DNA from: an uncultured Flavobacteriaceae bacterium
Lineage (GTDB): Bacteria; Bacteroidota; Bacteroidia; Flavobacteriales; Flavobacteriaceae
Reading direction: 5' to 3'
NCBI GenBank assembly: GCA_913020295.1
Contig: CAJWAA010000010.1
Span: 1 to 64,000 of the forward strand
DNA length: 64,000 bases
In this document: positions 37,152 through 45,827 of the stretch, in pieces
How the letters are laid out: the number at the start of each line of letters is the position of its first letter
Numbering within the stretch: position 1 is the stretch's first letter
Made by a program: the position numbers and the translations under genes
Notes under the pieces: generated by a model
Databases searched by the model: none
What the model was told of the DNA's origin: nothing
Seen by the model: only the letters and a program-made list of their open reading frames with translations

Positions 37152-38627
37152 ATGGAAGAATTAAATAAATATTTTTTAAATAACAATAGGCGTCATTTTC
37201 TAAAAAATTTAGGCTTTGGTATCGGTGGTTTGGCCCTAGGGAGTCTGATAGATCCACTTAGCCTGAGTTCCATGGGAGAAGAAGGAGTTGCCCCTCAGTT
37301 ACAGTCAGGTCCATTGCCCTTACCTCATTTTGCGCCCAAGGCCAAAAGGGTGATTTACCTTTTTCAAAGTGGAGGTCCTTCACAATTGGATTTGTTCGAC
37401 TACAAACCATATCTTAACAAGTATCGAGGAATGGACTTACCTGATTCAATCAGGAAAGGACAAAGACTTACGGGTATGACGTCCGGTCAAGACAAATTTC
37501 CCGTTACCGGAAGCTTATTTAATTTTAAACAATATGGTGAATCCCGCGCTTGGGTGAGTGATTTGATGCCCAACGTATCTAAGGTAGTAGATGAATTGTG
37601 TTTTGTGAAATCCATGCATACCGAAGCTATCAATCATGATCCAGCCATCACTTTTTTTCAAACGGGCTCTCAGTTACCCGGCCGTCCCAGTATAGGTTCT
37701 TGGATGAGTTATGGCTTGGGAAGCCTCAATGATAATCTGCCTTCCTTTATCGTTTTGCTGTCCACCGGAAACGGAAAACCACAACCACAACCGCTATACT
37801 CTCGATTGTGGGGTAATGGCTTTTTAAGCTCATTGCATCAGGGAGTACAATTCCGTTCGGGCAAAGATCCCGTTCTGTATTTGCAAAATCCCGACGGGGT
37901 TTCCAGGGCTGAGAGAAGAGAAATGTTGAATCATTTGGCCTCGTTAAATGAGGCACAAGAAAAAACTTTTGGAGATCCGGAGATTAACAGTCGTATTTCC
38001 AATTACGAGATGGCCTATAGAATGCAAACCTCTGTACCTGAGGTGATGGATATCAGTGAAGAACCCGATCATATTTTGCGTATGTATGGTAAAAATTCTT
38101 ATCGTCCGGGTACCTATGCTGCAAATTGTCTCTTGGCCCGTCGCTTGATTGAAAAGGATGTACGTTTTGTTCAGTTGTATCACACGGGTTGGGATCAACA
38201 CGACAACCTTCCTGCCCAAATCAAACGTCAATCAGAGGATGTGGATCAGGGAACAGCAGCTTTGATCATGGATCTTAAACAGAGAGGTCTTTTAGAAGAT
38301 ACATTGGTGATTTGGGGTGGAGAATTTGGTCGAACCAACTACTGTCAGGGGAAACTCACCGATATCGACTATGGAAGAGATCACCACCCACGATCTTTTA
38401 CCATTTTTATGGCGGGAGGCGGAATCAAACCAGGATTTACCTATGGGGAGACTGATGATTTCGGATACAATATCGTCAAAGACCCTATGCATGTCCATGA
38501 TTTACAAGCGACCTTGCTGCATCAGTTTGGGGTTGATCACGAAAAAATGATATATAAAACCCAAGGCAGGAGGTTTAGATTGACCGATGTCTCAGGTGAA
38601 GTGAAAACTGACATATTATCTAGTTGA
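37152..38627 (+). CDS. DUF1501 protein with Tat-type signal
   Basis: 491 residues. The N-terminus NNRRHFLKNLGFGIGGLALGSL is a twin-arginine signal, so the protein is probably exported folded. The body is of the alkaline-phosphatase/sulfatase-like fold: VIYLFQSGGPSQLDLFDYKP near 75, PNVSKVVDELCFVKSMHTEAINHDPA, HTGWDQHDNLPAQIK near 343, VIWGGEFGRTNYCQG near 385, GRDHHPRSFTIFMAGGGIKPG. Conserved Asp, His and Glu residues suggest a metal centre but no reaction is established. DUF1501 genes habitually follow DUF1553 genes; here the gap is three bases. Confidence 0.9.
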   Translation: MEELNKYFLNNNRRHFLKNLGFGIGGLALGSLIDPLSLSSMGEEGVAPQLQSGPLPLPHFAPKAKRVIYLFQSGGPSQLDLFDYKPYLNKYRGMDLPDSIRKGQRLTGMTSGQDKFPVTGSLFNFKQYGESRAWVSDLMPNVSKVVDELCFVKSMHTEAINHDPAITFFQTGSQLPGRPSIGSWMSYGLGSLNDNLPSFIVLLSTGNGKPQPQPLYSRLWGNGFLSSLHQGVQFRSGKDPVLYLQNPDGVSRAERREMLNHLASLNEAQEKTFGDPEINSRISNYEMAYRMQTSVPEVMDISEEPDHILRMYGKNSYRPGTYAANCLLARRLIEKDVRFVQLYHTGWDQHDNLPAQIKRQSEDVDQGTAALIMDLKQRGLLEDTLVIWGGEFGRTNYCQGKLTDIDYGRDHHPRSFTIFMAGGGIKPGFTYGETDDFGYNIVKDPMHVHDLQATLLHQFGVDHEKMIYKTQGRRFRLTDVSGEVKTDILSS

Positions 38628-38631
38628 TCCG

Positions 38632-40728
38632 GTGGAGTACGCTTTAGAAATATTAAAATATGTTGGTAAATTCCACCCCTTGGTGCTCCATTTACCGATA
38701 GGGTCTTTAATAATGACCTTTTTGTTGTTAGTTGTTTCAAGATATCAAAAAGCAAGTCTTGAAAAGGCGATTCGTATTGGGGTTGATTTTTCATTTGCAG
38801 GAGCATTAATGGCCGCCCTGATGGGCTGTTTACTTTCTTTAGATGAGGCCTATGATTTCAGCAGCTTGAAATTCCATTTTTGGGCCGGTATCATCACTTT
38901 AATTCTAAGCTTTAGCTTGTGTATTTTACATCGAATGAAGGGTAAGGAAAATCTTTTTTTTGGTTCTTATCTCCTGACTTTACTCTCATTAACGGTTGCA
39001 GGACACAAAGGGGGTCAAATTACTCATGGTGAGGATTATCTTTCTACTGCCGCTCTGTTTGAGGAGCCAATTATGGTGGTCCAAAAAGACAGTCTAGATT
39101 ACTACAAAGAAGTTGTTCATCTGATTTTTGAAGACAAATGCGTTAGTTGTCACAATTCCAACAAAAGTAAAAGTGAATTACGTTTGGATCGCTATGATCT
39201 GATGTTAATAGGAGGAGAAAGAGGAAGTATGTTTGATGCCCAACATCCAAATGAAAGCCGATTGATTCAATATATCAACCTGCCCAAGGAAGACAAATTG
39301 CATATGCCGCCCAAAAATAAGTCTCAATTGAGCGAAAAAGAGAAATGGCTACTGACAGATTGGGTCACTTCCGGTGCCTATTTGAAAGAAGGGAAGGTAA
39401 GCCTTTTAAAAAACGAAAATTTAGAGTCAAATGTATTGTCATTTTTGGGAGCTGACAAACAGGTGAGGGCAGCCAGTAGAGGAGATTTGGCAAAGCTTTT
39501 GGCCACAGGTTTTAGGATAAAACCCAATGCCTTACACGACAATCTCTTAAGGATTAAGTTTATGAAATCTCGCTTAACTAGTGATCATTTGAAAACTTTG
39601 GTTAAGGTCAAAAAACAACTTTTCGAATTGGATGTCAGTAATACCAATTTTGATGATGAAATGGCTACTATTTTGATAAATTTCCCACGGCTTAAACACT
39701 TGCGATTGGATCAGACCAAAATCAGTGATGATGCACTGAGTTTCCTAAAAAATACAGCACTAGAGGTCTTGAATTTGTGCAATACCAAAGTCACCCATCA
39801 AGGGGTAGAAAACCTACTTAAAGTGAAGCCTCCAAAAACGGTTTATGCTTGGAACACTGCTATTGATAGGGATCAACAAAAGCAATTGGCTTCCATTGCT
39901 CCTTCATTGATCCATTTTGGAACTGCAGATTTGTTTTCTGAAAGGTTGAACCTCAGTCCACCTGAGCTCCATAATGTAAATGTAATCTTTGAAGATACTA
40001 TTAGTGTAGTGTTTAAAAAGTCTCAAGTAAAAAATATCAATATCCACTACACCTTAGATGGTAGTGAGCCCGATGAAAATGCCCCTGTTTATATGGCTCC
40101 TATTTTGCTAAATGACTCTAAAATGTTAAAGGCAAAATCTATTAAGAAGGGCTGGATTGACAGTCCTCTATTTGAACAAATGATCTTTAAAAACAGTAAT
40201 CAGATCATTGGTTACAAGGTTAACAATGATTTGGACAAGAGTTTTTCCATTAGCCACCATGTCAATTTTACTTTTAAAGACAATCAATCGGTTTTATTTG
40301 ATGGAAAAAAGGGAAAAAGAGTGTATAGAGGGACTAGTATTGAAGATGCCAAGACTTGGTTGGGGGTGGTAGAGGAGGATTTGGAGATTGAGGTAAAACT
40401 TAAGGATTCGGATCAGATAAATTATATTACCCTCAGCATGTTGGAAAACCAGGATATGAGAACTGTTTTTCCCAAAAAAATTGAAGTGTATGGTAAGTCA
40501 GCACAAGGAAAGTATAAGTTGTTAAATTCCTTGGATATTCCTGTTCAACAAAACCCTGATGAAAGAATATCTTATTTCAAAGATTTTACTTTGGCTGTTG
40601 ATTTGAAGGGTTATGATGAGGTTAAGGTAGTAGGGGTAGGCCATGGAAAGTTTCCCGACGCCCCCGTATATAGAAGGTTTATCAAAAGAAATGCTTGGAT
40701 TTTTGCCGATGAAATTATCTTTTGGTAA
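38632..40728 (+). CDS. DUF2231 / PSCyt1 cytochrome / leucine-rich / chitobiase-C-like membrane protein
   Basis: 698 residues from a GTG start, four bases after DUF1501. Residues 1-140 form a DUF2231-like membrane module (KFHPLVLHLPIGSLIMTF; four helices; GHKGGQITHGEDYL). Residues 150-250 are PSCyt1 with a heme motif at Cys170-x2-Cys173-His174 and HMPPKNKSQLSEKEKWLL. Residues 285-420 are leucine-rich (LKHLRLDQTKISDDAL, LEVLNLCNTKVTHQGVE). Residues 445-520 resemble the chitobiase C-terminal domain (IHYTLDGSEPDENAPVY). The end (about 530-690) looks like an F5/8-type carbohydrate-binding fold. It probably anchors electron transfer and glycan contact in the envelope; no enzyme activity is visible. 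Confidence 0.82.
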   Translation: MEYALEILKYVGKFHPLVLHLPIGSLIMTFLLLVVSRYQKASLEKAIRIGVDFSFAGALMAALMGCLLSLDEAYDFSSLKFHFWAGIITLILSFSLCILHRMKGKENLFFGSYLLTLLSLTVAGHKGGQITHGEDYLSTAALFEEPIMVVQKDSLDYYKEVVHLIFEDKCVSCHNSNKSKSELRLDRYDLMLIGGERGSMFDAQHPNESRLIQYINLPKEDKLHMPPKNKSQLSEKEKWLLTDWVTSGAYLKEGKVSLLKNENLESNVLSFLGADKQVRAASRGDLAKLLATGFRIKPNALHDNLLRIKFMKSRLTSDHLKTLVKVKKQLFELDVSNTNFDDEMATILINFPRLKHLRLDQTKISDDALSFLKNTALEVLNLCNTKVTHQGVENLLKVKPPKTVYAWNTAIDRDQQKQLASIAPSLIHFGTADLFSERLNLSPPELHNVNVIFEDTISVVFKKSQVKNINIHYTLDGSEPDENAPVYMAPILLNDSKMLKAKSIKKGWIDSPLFEQMIFKNSNQIIGYKVNNDLDKSFSISHHVNFTFKDNQSVLFDGKKGKRVYRGTSIEDAKTWLGVVEEDLEIEVKLKDSDQINYITLSMLENQDMRTVFPKKIEVYGKSAQGKYKLLNSLDIPVQQNPDERISYFKDFTLAVDLKGYDEVKVVGVGHGKFPDAPVYRRFIKRNAWIFADEIIFW

Positions 40729-40759
40729 TTGATTCATTAATTTTTCTGAAATTAAAGAG

Positions 40760-43045
40760 ATGAAAACCAATTATTTAAATTCAAATCGTGTGTTGTTTTT
40801 TTACAATAAGTTAGCATTACTTCTTCTATTTAATTTTAATTTCATCAATGGCCAATCCTCTGATATTGATATTATTAGGGATAGAGTATATCACACTATT
40901 TTGGATAACTATAACTACTCCGTATTTTCATCTACAGAATCCGGGTTTGATGATGAAGCAATAAAAAAGATTCTATCAGATTTCGATGGAAATAAGTGGC
41001 CCTACATTCGTTATGAGGACGTCTCCAGAGAAGGTTTCGACAATACCATTCACTTAAATAACTTATTGAGGTTGGCTGTAGCTTATAAGAGCTCAGCTTC
41101 CAATTATTTTAATGATAATAATATTTTAAAGACGATTATCAGAGGATTAAAGTTTTGGTGTGATAATGATTTTATTGGTGAGAACTGGTGGAATAACCAA
41201 ATAGGAACGCCACGAATGTTGGTTCGAATAATGCTTGTTATTGGAGATGAGCTGCCTCAAAAATTGATTTTAAAATCTCAAAAAATTATCGACAGAGCTG
41301 ACATTACCAAAGGTGGTTCAAGACCAGGAGGCGATCGCATCAAAGTCGCTTCTATTGCCGCCAAAAATCAACTTTTTTTGAAAAACCAAACCCAATTTGA
41401 GTTAATCATCAACATTATAGAAAATGAAATAAAGTTTGTGGATTGGATTGGAACAGAATTTGGTTATACCTATTCAAATTCCGATACAGGAGGATTTAAT
41501 GAATTTATAAAGGCAAATGGCAGGGGCTTACAATATGATTATAGCTTTCACCATAGAACCGATGGGGTGAACAATACCCTCTCATACGGACTAGGTTGGG
41601 CCTATGCTTTTGTAGAATGGGCTTTTTATACAAGGAATACAGATTATTCTTTTTCGAGCGATAAATCTAAAATCCTAGTAGATTACTATTTGGACGGTGT
41701 TTGCAAGACTTCCGTTTACGGTGTAAAACCTGATTTTGGAGCTAAGAATAGAAGTATTTCAAGGATCGGAAGTACCAAAGCATTCGATAATGAGATTCCC
41801 AAGAAGATCTTGGCATTGACCAGCTACAGGTCTGATGAATTGAAGCAAATTATAAAATTGAGGTCAAAAGACGCTAATGTTAAACCAATTTCACACGCTA
41901 CTTATTATTGGAATAGCGAGCATTTTGCATTTCAAAGACCTGATTTCTATTCTTCAGTTAGATTGTATTCCTCCCGAAATATGAACATGGAGAGTCCATA
42001 CAACAGTGAAGGATTATTGAATCATCATAGAGGAGATGGTGCCAATCATCTTTATACGTATGGATATGAGTATGAAGATATTTCTCCTGTACTTGACTAT
42101 CAGAAAATTCCAGGAACAACGGTTGTGCAAAAGAAAAAATTACCCCATCATCATGATATAAAAAAATTAGGCTTTACTGATTTTGTAGGCGCTGCTACTG
42201 ACGGAAACTACGGAGTAGTGGGCTTTGACTTTAAAAGCATTCATGATCCGCTGGTAGCCAGAAAATCATGGTTTTTCTTTGATGACCAATACGTATGTCT
42301 GGGTTCTGGAATCTCAACAAAATCAAAAAATGAAGTTAATACAACCATCAATCAGTGTTTGTTAAATGGAGCGGTTAACATTTCCTCTAAAGGAAAAAGT
42401 CGAAAACTTGACAATGGATCTCAGGTGTATCATGATATTGAATGGATTCATCATGATAATGTGGCCTATTTTTTACCTGTTTCAGGAGATATAGAGCTTC
42501 ACAATGATTTTTCAGAAGGTTCGTGGTGGAGGATCAACAGGCAGATCGATTCATCTAAAGATCAAATCAGCAAAGAGGTATTTAAGTTGTGGATCGACCA
42601 CGGTGTTTCTCCCAACAATGAATCTTATGAATATATTGTTAGACCGAATACCAACCTTGATGAATTAGAAAAAGGAAAAGTCACAAATCCTATCGATATA
42701 ATTTCCAACACTCCCTATTTGCAGGCAGTTCAAAACAAAGAGGTCAACCTTATTCAGGCTGTTTTTTATCGTGCAGGTCAGTTGGAAATTATTGATGAAT
42801 TGACCATTCAAGCTTCTGCACCTTGTATTTTAATGTTACAGTTAAATCAAAACGATCAGGTCGAACAAATTACGGTTAGTGACCCTAACAGGGAACTATC
42901 TATTTTGGTTCTGAACCTCTCTAAAAAGTTTGAGGCATCGGCTGAGAATTATAGATCTGAGTGGATAGCTGATCCAGGCTATACTAGGGTTATTGTTAAT
43001 TTACCCACACAGGGGTATTCAGGAAAATCTGTCGTGATTCGTTAA
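40760..43045 (+). CDS. Polysaccharide lyase family 8 (chondroitin/hyaluronan/xanthan lyase type)
   Basis: 761 residues with a signal peptide ending near FNFINGQ. The N-terminal alpha/alpha toroid (about 30-370) holds the catalytic elements: ENWWNNQIGTPRML (Asn), YSFHHRTDGVNNTLSYGLGW (His and Tyr) and the Arg in AKNRSISRIGS. The C-terminal beta-sandwich begins near 380 and includes NMNMESPYNSEGLLNHHRGDGANHLY and YDWQK-like DYQKIPGTTVVQKKKLP. PL8 enzymes cleave uronic-acid polysaccharides by beta-elimination. The exact substrate is not readable. It lies 31 bases after the cytochrome gene and is probably the operon's last gene. Confidence 0.9.
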   Translation: MKTNYLNSNRVLFFYNKLALLLLFNFNFINGQSSDIDIIRDRVYHTILDNYNYSVFSSTESGFDDEAIKKILSDFDGNKWPYIRYEDVSREGFDNTIHLNNLLRLAVAYKSSASNYFNDNNILKTIIRGLKFWCDNDFIGENWWNNQIGTPRMLVRIMLVIGDELPQKLILKSQKIIDRADITKGGSRPGGDRIKVASIAAKNQLFLKNQTQFELIINIIENEIKFVDWIGTEFGYTYSNSDTGGFNEFIKANGRGLQYDYSFHHRTDGVNNTLSYGLGWAYAFVEWAFYTRNTDYSFSSDKSKILVDYYLDGVCKTSVYGVKPDFGAKNRSISRIGSTKAFDNEIPKKILALTSYRSDELKQIIKLRSKDANVKPISHATYYWNSEHFAFQRPDFYSSVRLYSSRNMNMESPYNSEGLLNHHRGDGANHLYTYGYEYEDISPVLDYQKIPGTTVVQKKKLPHHHDIKKLGFTDFVGAATDGNYGVVGFDFKSIHDPLVARKSWFFFDDQYVCLGSGISTKSKNEVNTTINQCLLNGAVNISSKGKSRKLDNGSQVYHDIEWIHHDNVAYFLPVSGDIELHNDFSEGSWWRINRQIDSSKDQISKEVFKLWIDHGVSPNNESYEYIVRPNTNLDELEKGKVTNPIDIISNTPYLQAVQNKEVNLIQAVFYRAGQLEIIDELTIQASAPCILMLQLNQNDQVEQITVSDPNRELSILVLNLSKKFEASAENYRSEWIADPGYTRVIVNLPTQGYSGKSVVIR

Positions 43046-43135
43046 TTAGCACAATCAAAGCGGAAATCATTGTCACTCTGTATGCGTCATATAAGTGTTC
43101 TTATTTCACCAAATGTAATTCGATTTATTGATAGC

Positions 43136-44158
43136 TCATTCTTTGAGTTTAATTTTAACTTCAAATAATTTACTCCAATTTTTTCCAGTAACAAAAAATG
43201 TTTTTCTTTTCGGATGATAAGCTATACCATTCAGAACATCCAAATTGGAAACTTGTTCAACTTTACTTTTCAATCCTGAAAAATCAATAACCCCATCGAC
43301 CCTACCATTATTTGGATCAATAATGATGCCTACTTCTTTATTGAATTGGTAGGTATTGGCATAAATTTTACCCTCAACCCATTCCAATTCATTTATTTTT
43401 TTTATGGCATTTTTATCGGTCATCACCTGAATTTTATCAATTTCTTTTTGTGTTTCAGCATCCAAAATCCAAATTTGATGAGATCCATCGGACTTGAACA
43501 TCCTTTTACCGTCATTACATAGACCCCATCCTTCTTTACTGTCTTGATAAGCAAAAGAGCGTTCTACTTTGAGTTGATCAGTACGGTATTGAAGACCCAT
43601 ATTGCCTTGCCAAGTAAGCTGATAAAGTTTATCATTTAAAATGGTTATACCTTCCCCAAAATATACCTTATCCAAAGCAACTTGATTGTAGATTTCTCCA
43701 CTTATAAAATCAACTTTACGTAAACTAGATTTTCCCCTCAATCCTGTGCTTTCATAAAGAGTGTCTTTGTAAAACTCCAAACCTTGTGTGTAGGCGGTTT
43801 TGTCGTGTGGAAATTCGTTGACTATTATGTAAGAGTACAATCTTGGTTTTGAGGGAGATACAATACTAATCTTTTGTATATATTCTAATTTATTTCTGGA
43901 AACATATACCGAAGCTTTTATGTTATAAATCCCTAATTTTTTATTGTTCAATGGTTGATTTTCACTAATTTTTTTTCCATCTAAATGGTAAACTATTGAA
44001 TCAATGATATGATTTTTTTTATTCGTAAGAATAAATTTTAATGTATCGCTGGGAATAAATTTTTTACTTTTTTTAATAACACTCAGTTTAAAATCTTTTG
44101 TGATATCTGTGTTACATTTGAGCAAAAACAATGAGAGGAGTAAAATCCATATTTTCAT
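43136..44158 (-). CDS. Glutaminyl-peptide cyclotransferase (glutamine cyclotransferase family), lipoprotein-like
   Basis: 340 residues. The N-terminus MKIWILLLSLFLLKC resembles a lipoprotein signal with an atypical LLKC lipobox. From about residue 105 to the end there is the five-bladed propeller of the plant/bacterial glutamine cyclotransferase family: FPHDKTAYTQGLEFYKDTLYESTG, WGLCNDGKRMFKSDGSHQIW, ELEWVEGKIYANTYQ, VLNGIAYHPKRKTFFVTGKNW. These enzymes convert N-terminal glutamine to pyroglutamate, which is common on exported Bacteroidota proteins. Convergent with the PL8 lyase; no functional link is implied. Confidence 0.88.
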   Translation of the reverse strand: MKIWILLLSLFLLKCNTDITKDFKLSVIKKSKKFIPSDTLKFILTNKKNHIIDSIVYHLDGKKISENQPLNNKKLGIYNIKASVYVSRNKLEYIQKISIVSPSKPRLYSYIIVNEFPHDKTAYTQGLEFYKDTLYESTGLRGKSSLRKVDFISGEIYNQVALDKVYFGEGITILNDKLYQLTWQGNMGLQYRTDQLKVERSFAYQDSKEGWGLCNDGKRMFKSDGSHQIWILDAETQKEIDKIQVMTDKNAIKKINELEWVEGKIYANTYQFNKEVGIIIDPNNGRVDGVIDFSGLKSKVEQVSNLDVLNGIAYHPKRKTFFVTGKNWSKLFEVKIKLKE

Positions 44159-44203
44159 TTTACAGTAGTATTTATTGCCTTTAAAATTAAGAATTTAAAA
44201 TAA

Positions 44204-44233
44204 TTGTCGATCGATCGAAACCTATTATCTTTG
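44204..44233 (+). promoter_or_regulatory. Promoter of the SRP RNA gene
   Basis: TTG (44204-44206), 19 bases, TATCTTTG (44226-44233). The RNA's 5' end at about 44238 is five bases after the -7 element, the expected distance, which supports both calls. Confidence 0.8.
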
Positions 44234-44237
44234 CTTT

Positions 44238-44334
44238 GGGCAAGTCCTGCACAACCAGCTCCTGCCGAATCCCCCCAGGGCGGGAACGCAGCAAGGGTAG
44301 GCGGTTGTAGCGGTGTGATGTAGATCGCTTGCCC
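44238..44334 (+). ncRNA. ffs: Signal recognition particle RNA, small bacterial (4.5S) type
   Basis: About 97 bases. GGGCAAG (44238-44244) pairs with CTTGCCC (44328-44334) to close the hairpin. The apical part contains the conserved SRP Alu-less tip: a CCAGGGCGGGAACGCAGCAAG segment (with GGAA-like tetraloop region and the AGCA/GCAGCAAGGGTAGG asymmetric loop that binds Ffh). The RNA scaffolds Ffh for co-translational membrane targeting. A T run follows directly, so the closing stem may double as the terminator. Confidence 0.9.
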
Positions 44335-44340
44335 TTTTTT
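44328..44340 (+). terminator. Intrinsic terminator made by the SRP RNA closing stem
   Basis: The 3' strand CTTGCCC of the closing stem is followed immediately by TTTTTT (44335-44340). The SDR gene begins only six bases later, so it must have its own start of transcription or depend on read-through. Confidence 0.5.
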
Positions 44341-44346
44341 ATTTAC

Positions 44347-45153
44347 ATGACTAAAGTTGTTCTTATTACTGGTGCCTCTTCTGGCCTTGGCAAAGCCACA
44401 GCTTCTTATTTGTTAGCAAATAATTATCGTGTTTTTGGTACTTCAAGAGATCCCCATAAATACAATTATGATAAAAGTATAGAGTTGCTAACTTTTGATT
44501 TAAACCAACCGGAAACAGCTCAGCAATTGGTAGATCAGGTGATGCATAAAACAGGACGTATTGATGTTTTGATTAACAATGCTGGAGCGGGAATCACGGG
44601 ACCCATAGAGGAAACAGATTTGAAATCAATGAAGTATCATTTTTCAACAAATTTATTTGGCCCATTATCGTTGATTCAGAAAGTATTGCCAATAATGCGT
44701 GAACAAAAATCGGGTTTAATTATCAATATCACCTCTATTGGAGGATATATGGGCCTACCTTTCAGGGGTATGTACTCTGCCTCTAAGGGTGCTTTGGGGG
44801 TAACTTCCGAAGCACTTAGAATGGAAGTCAAACGCTTTGGTATTGATGTAGTGACTCTTGCTCCTGGAGATTATGCAACCGATATCCCGACACGACGAAT
44901 TTATTCCCCTTTAAAAAAAGATTCTCCATACCACGCTTTATACAAACACTCTCTCGATACCATCGATGAGCATGTTTATCATGGTAGTCGTCCCTTAGAT
45001 TTTGCCCGAGTGGTTCATAAAATAATAAAGCTGAAAAAAAGAAAGGTACATTACCTATCCGGGTCTTTTCTTCAAAAGTTATCTCTATTACTCAAGAGTA
45101 TCTTACCAGATACTCTTTTTGAAAAAATTATAATGAATCATTACAAAGTTTAA
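44347..45153 (+). CDS. Short-chain dehydrogenase/reductase
   Basis: 268 residues, classical SDR. NAD(P)-binding TGASSGLGKAT (residues 8-18), DVLINNAGAG near 80, catalytic Ser in ITSIGG near 137, and the Tyr/Lys pair in MYSASKGALG near 150. The frame is open back to a TTG within the SRP RNA (44329), but the ATG at 44347 gives the usual SDR start. The C-terminal KKRKVHYLSGSFLQKLSLLLKS is hydrophobic, as in enzymes acting on lipid substrates. Reduction of a 3-keto sulfonolipid precursor is one possibility, without direct evidence. fsa follows after 18 bases. Confidence 0.88.
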   Translation: MTKVVLITGASSGLGKATASYLLANNYRVFGTSRDPHKYNYDKSIELLTFDLNQPETAQQLVDQVMHKTGRIDVLINNAGAGITGPIEETDLKSMKYHFSTNLFGPLSLIQKVLPIMREQKSGLIINITSIGGYMGLPFRGMYSASKGALGVTSEALRMEVKRFGIDVVTLAPGDYATDIPTRRIYSPLKKDSPYHALYKHSLDTIDEHVYHGSRPLDFARVVHKIIKLKKRKVHYLSGSFLQKLSLLLKSILPDTLFEKIIMNHYKV

Positions 45154-45171
45154 CCTTTAATCCATAATCAA

Positions 45172-45825
45172 ATGAAATTTTTTATTGACACAGCCAATTT
45201 AGACCAAATTAAGGAGGCCCAAGACTTAGGTGTTTTGGATGGGGTAACTACCAATCCATCACTCATGGCTAAGGAAGGGATTACCGGAGCGGAAAACATT
45301 CTCAAGCACTATGTAGCCATTTGTGATGCTGTAGAGGGAGATGTATCTGCCGAAGTTATTGCAGTAGATTTTGAGGGCATGGTCAAAGAAGGGGAACAGT
45401 TGGCGGCATTACATCCTCAAATTGTTGTTAAAATCCCCATGGTTAAAGATGGAATTAAAGCTTTAAAATACTTTTCTGATCGTAAGATTAAAACAAATTG
45501 TACGCTTATTTTTTCGGCAGGGCAAGCTCTTTTGGCTGCCAAAGCAGGAGCAACCTATGTCTCTCCATTTATTGGACGATTGGATGATGTGTCAACCGAT
45601 GGTATTTTTTTGATCAACGAGATTAGAGAGATTTATGACAACTATGCCTTTGAGACCGAAATATTAGCAGCTTCGGTACGACACACCATGCATATAATCA
45701 ATTGTGCCAAAATCGGGGCAGATGTAATGACTGGTCCTCTCAAGGCCATCACGGGACTCTTGAATCATCCTTTAACTGACAACGGTTTGAAAAAGTTTTT
45801 GGATGATTACAAAAAAGGAAATTGA
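45172..45825 (+). CDS. fsa: Fructose-6-phosphate aldolase / small transaldolase
   Basis: 217 residues, class I aldolase of the transaldolase subfamily. MKFFIDTANLDQIKEAQDLGVLDGVTTNPSLMAKE at the N-terminus, the Schiff-base lysine in VVKIPMVKDGIKAL near 88, and YVSPFIGRLDDVSTDG near 125 are characteristic. Members labelled TalC act as transaldolases and others as fructose-6-phosphate aldolases; sequence alone does not decide. It would complement the transketolase at 3.2-5.0 kb in the pentose phosphate pathway. Stop lies two bases from the convergent lipoprotein gene's stop. Confidence 0.92.
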   Translation: MKFFIDTANLDQIKEAQDLGVLDGVTTNPSLMAKEGITGAENILKHYVAICDAVEGDVSAEVIAVDFEGMVKEGEQLAALHPQIVVKIPMVKDGIKALKYFSDRKIKTNCTLIFSAGQALLAAKAGATYVSPFIGRLDDVSTDGIFLINEIREIYDNYAFETEILAASVRHTMHIINCAKIGADVMTGPLKAITGLLNHPLTDNGLKKFLDDYKKGN

Positions 45826-45827
45826 TT

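Noticed and set aside
34827-43045. Classical polysaccharide utilization locus or sulfatase cluster
   Set aside because: No SusC, SusD, hybrid two-component system, anti-sigma gene or sulfatase with a CxPxR motif is present. DUF1501 resembles the sulfatase fold but lacks that motif.
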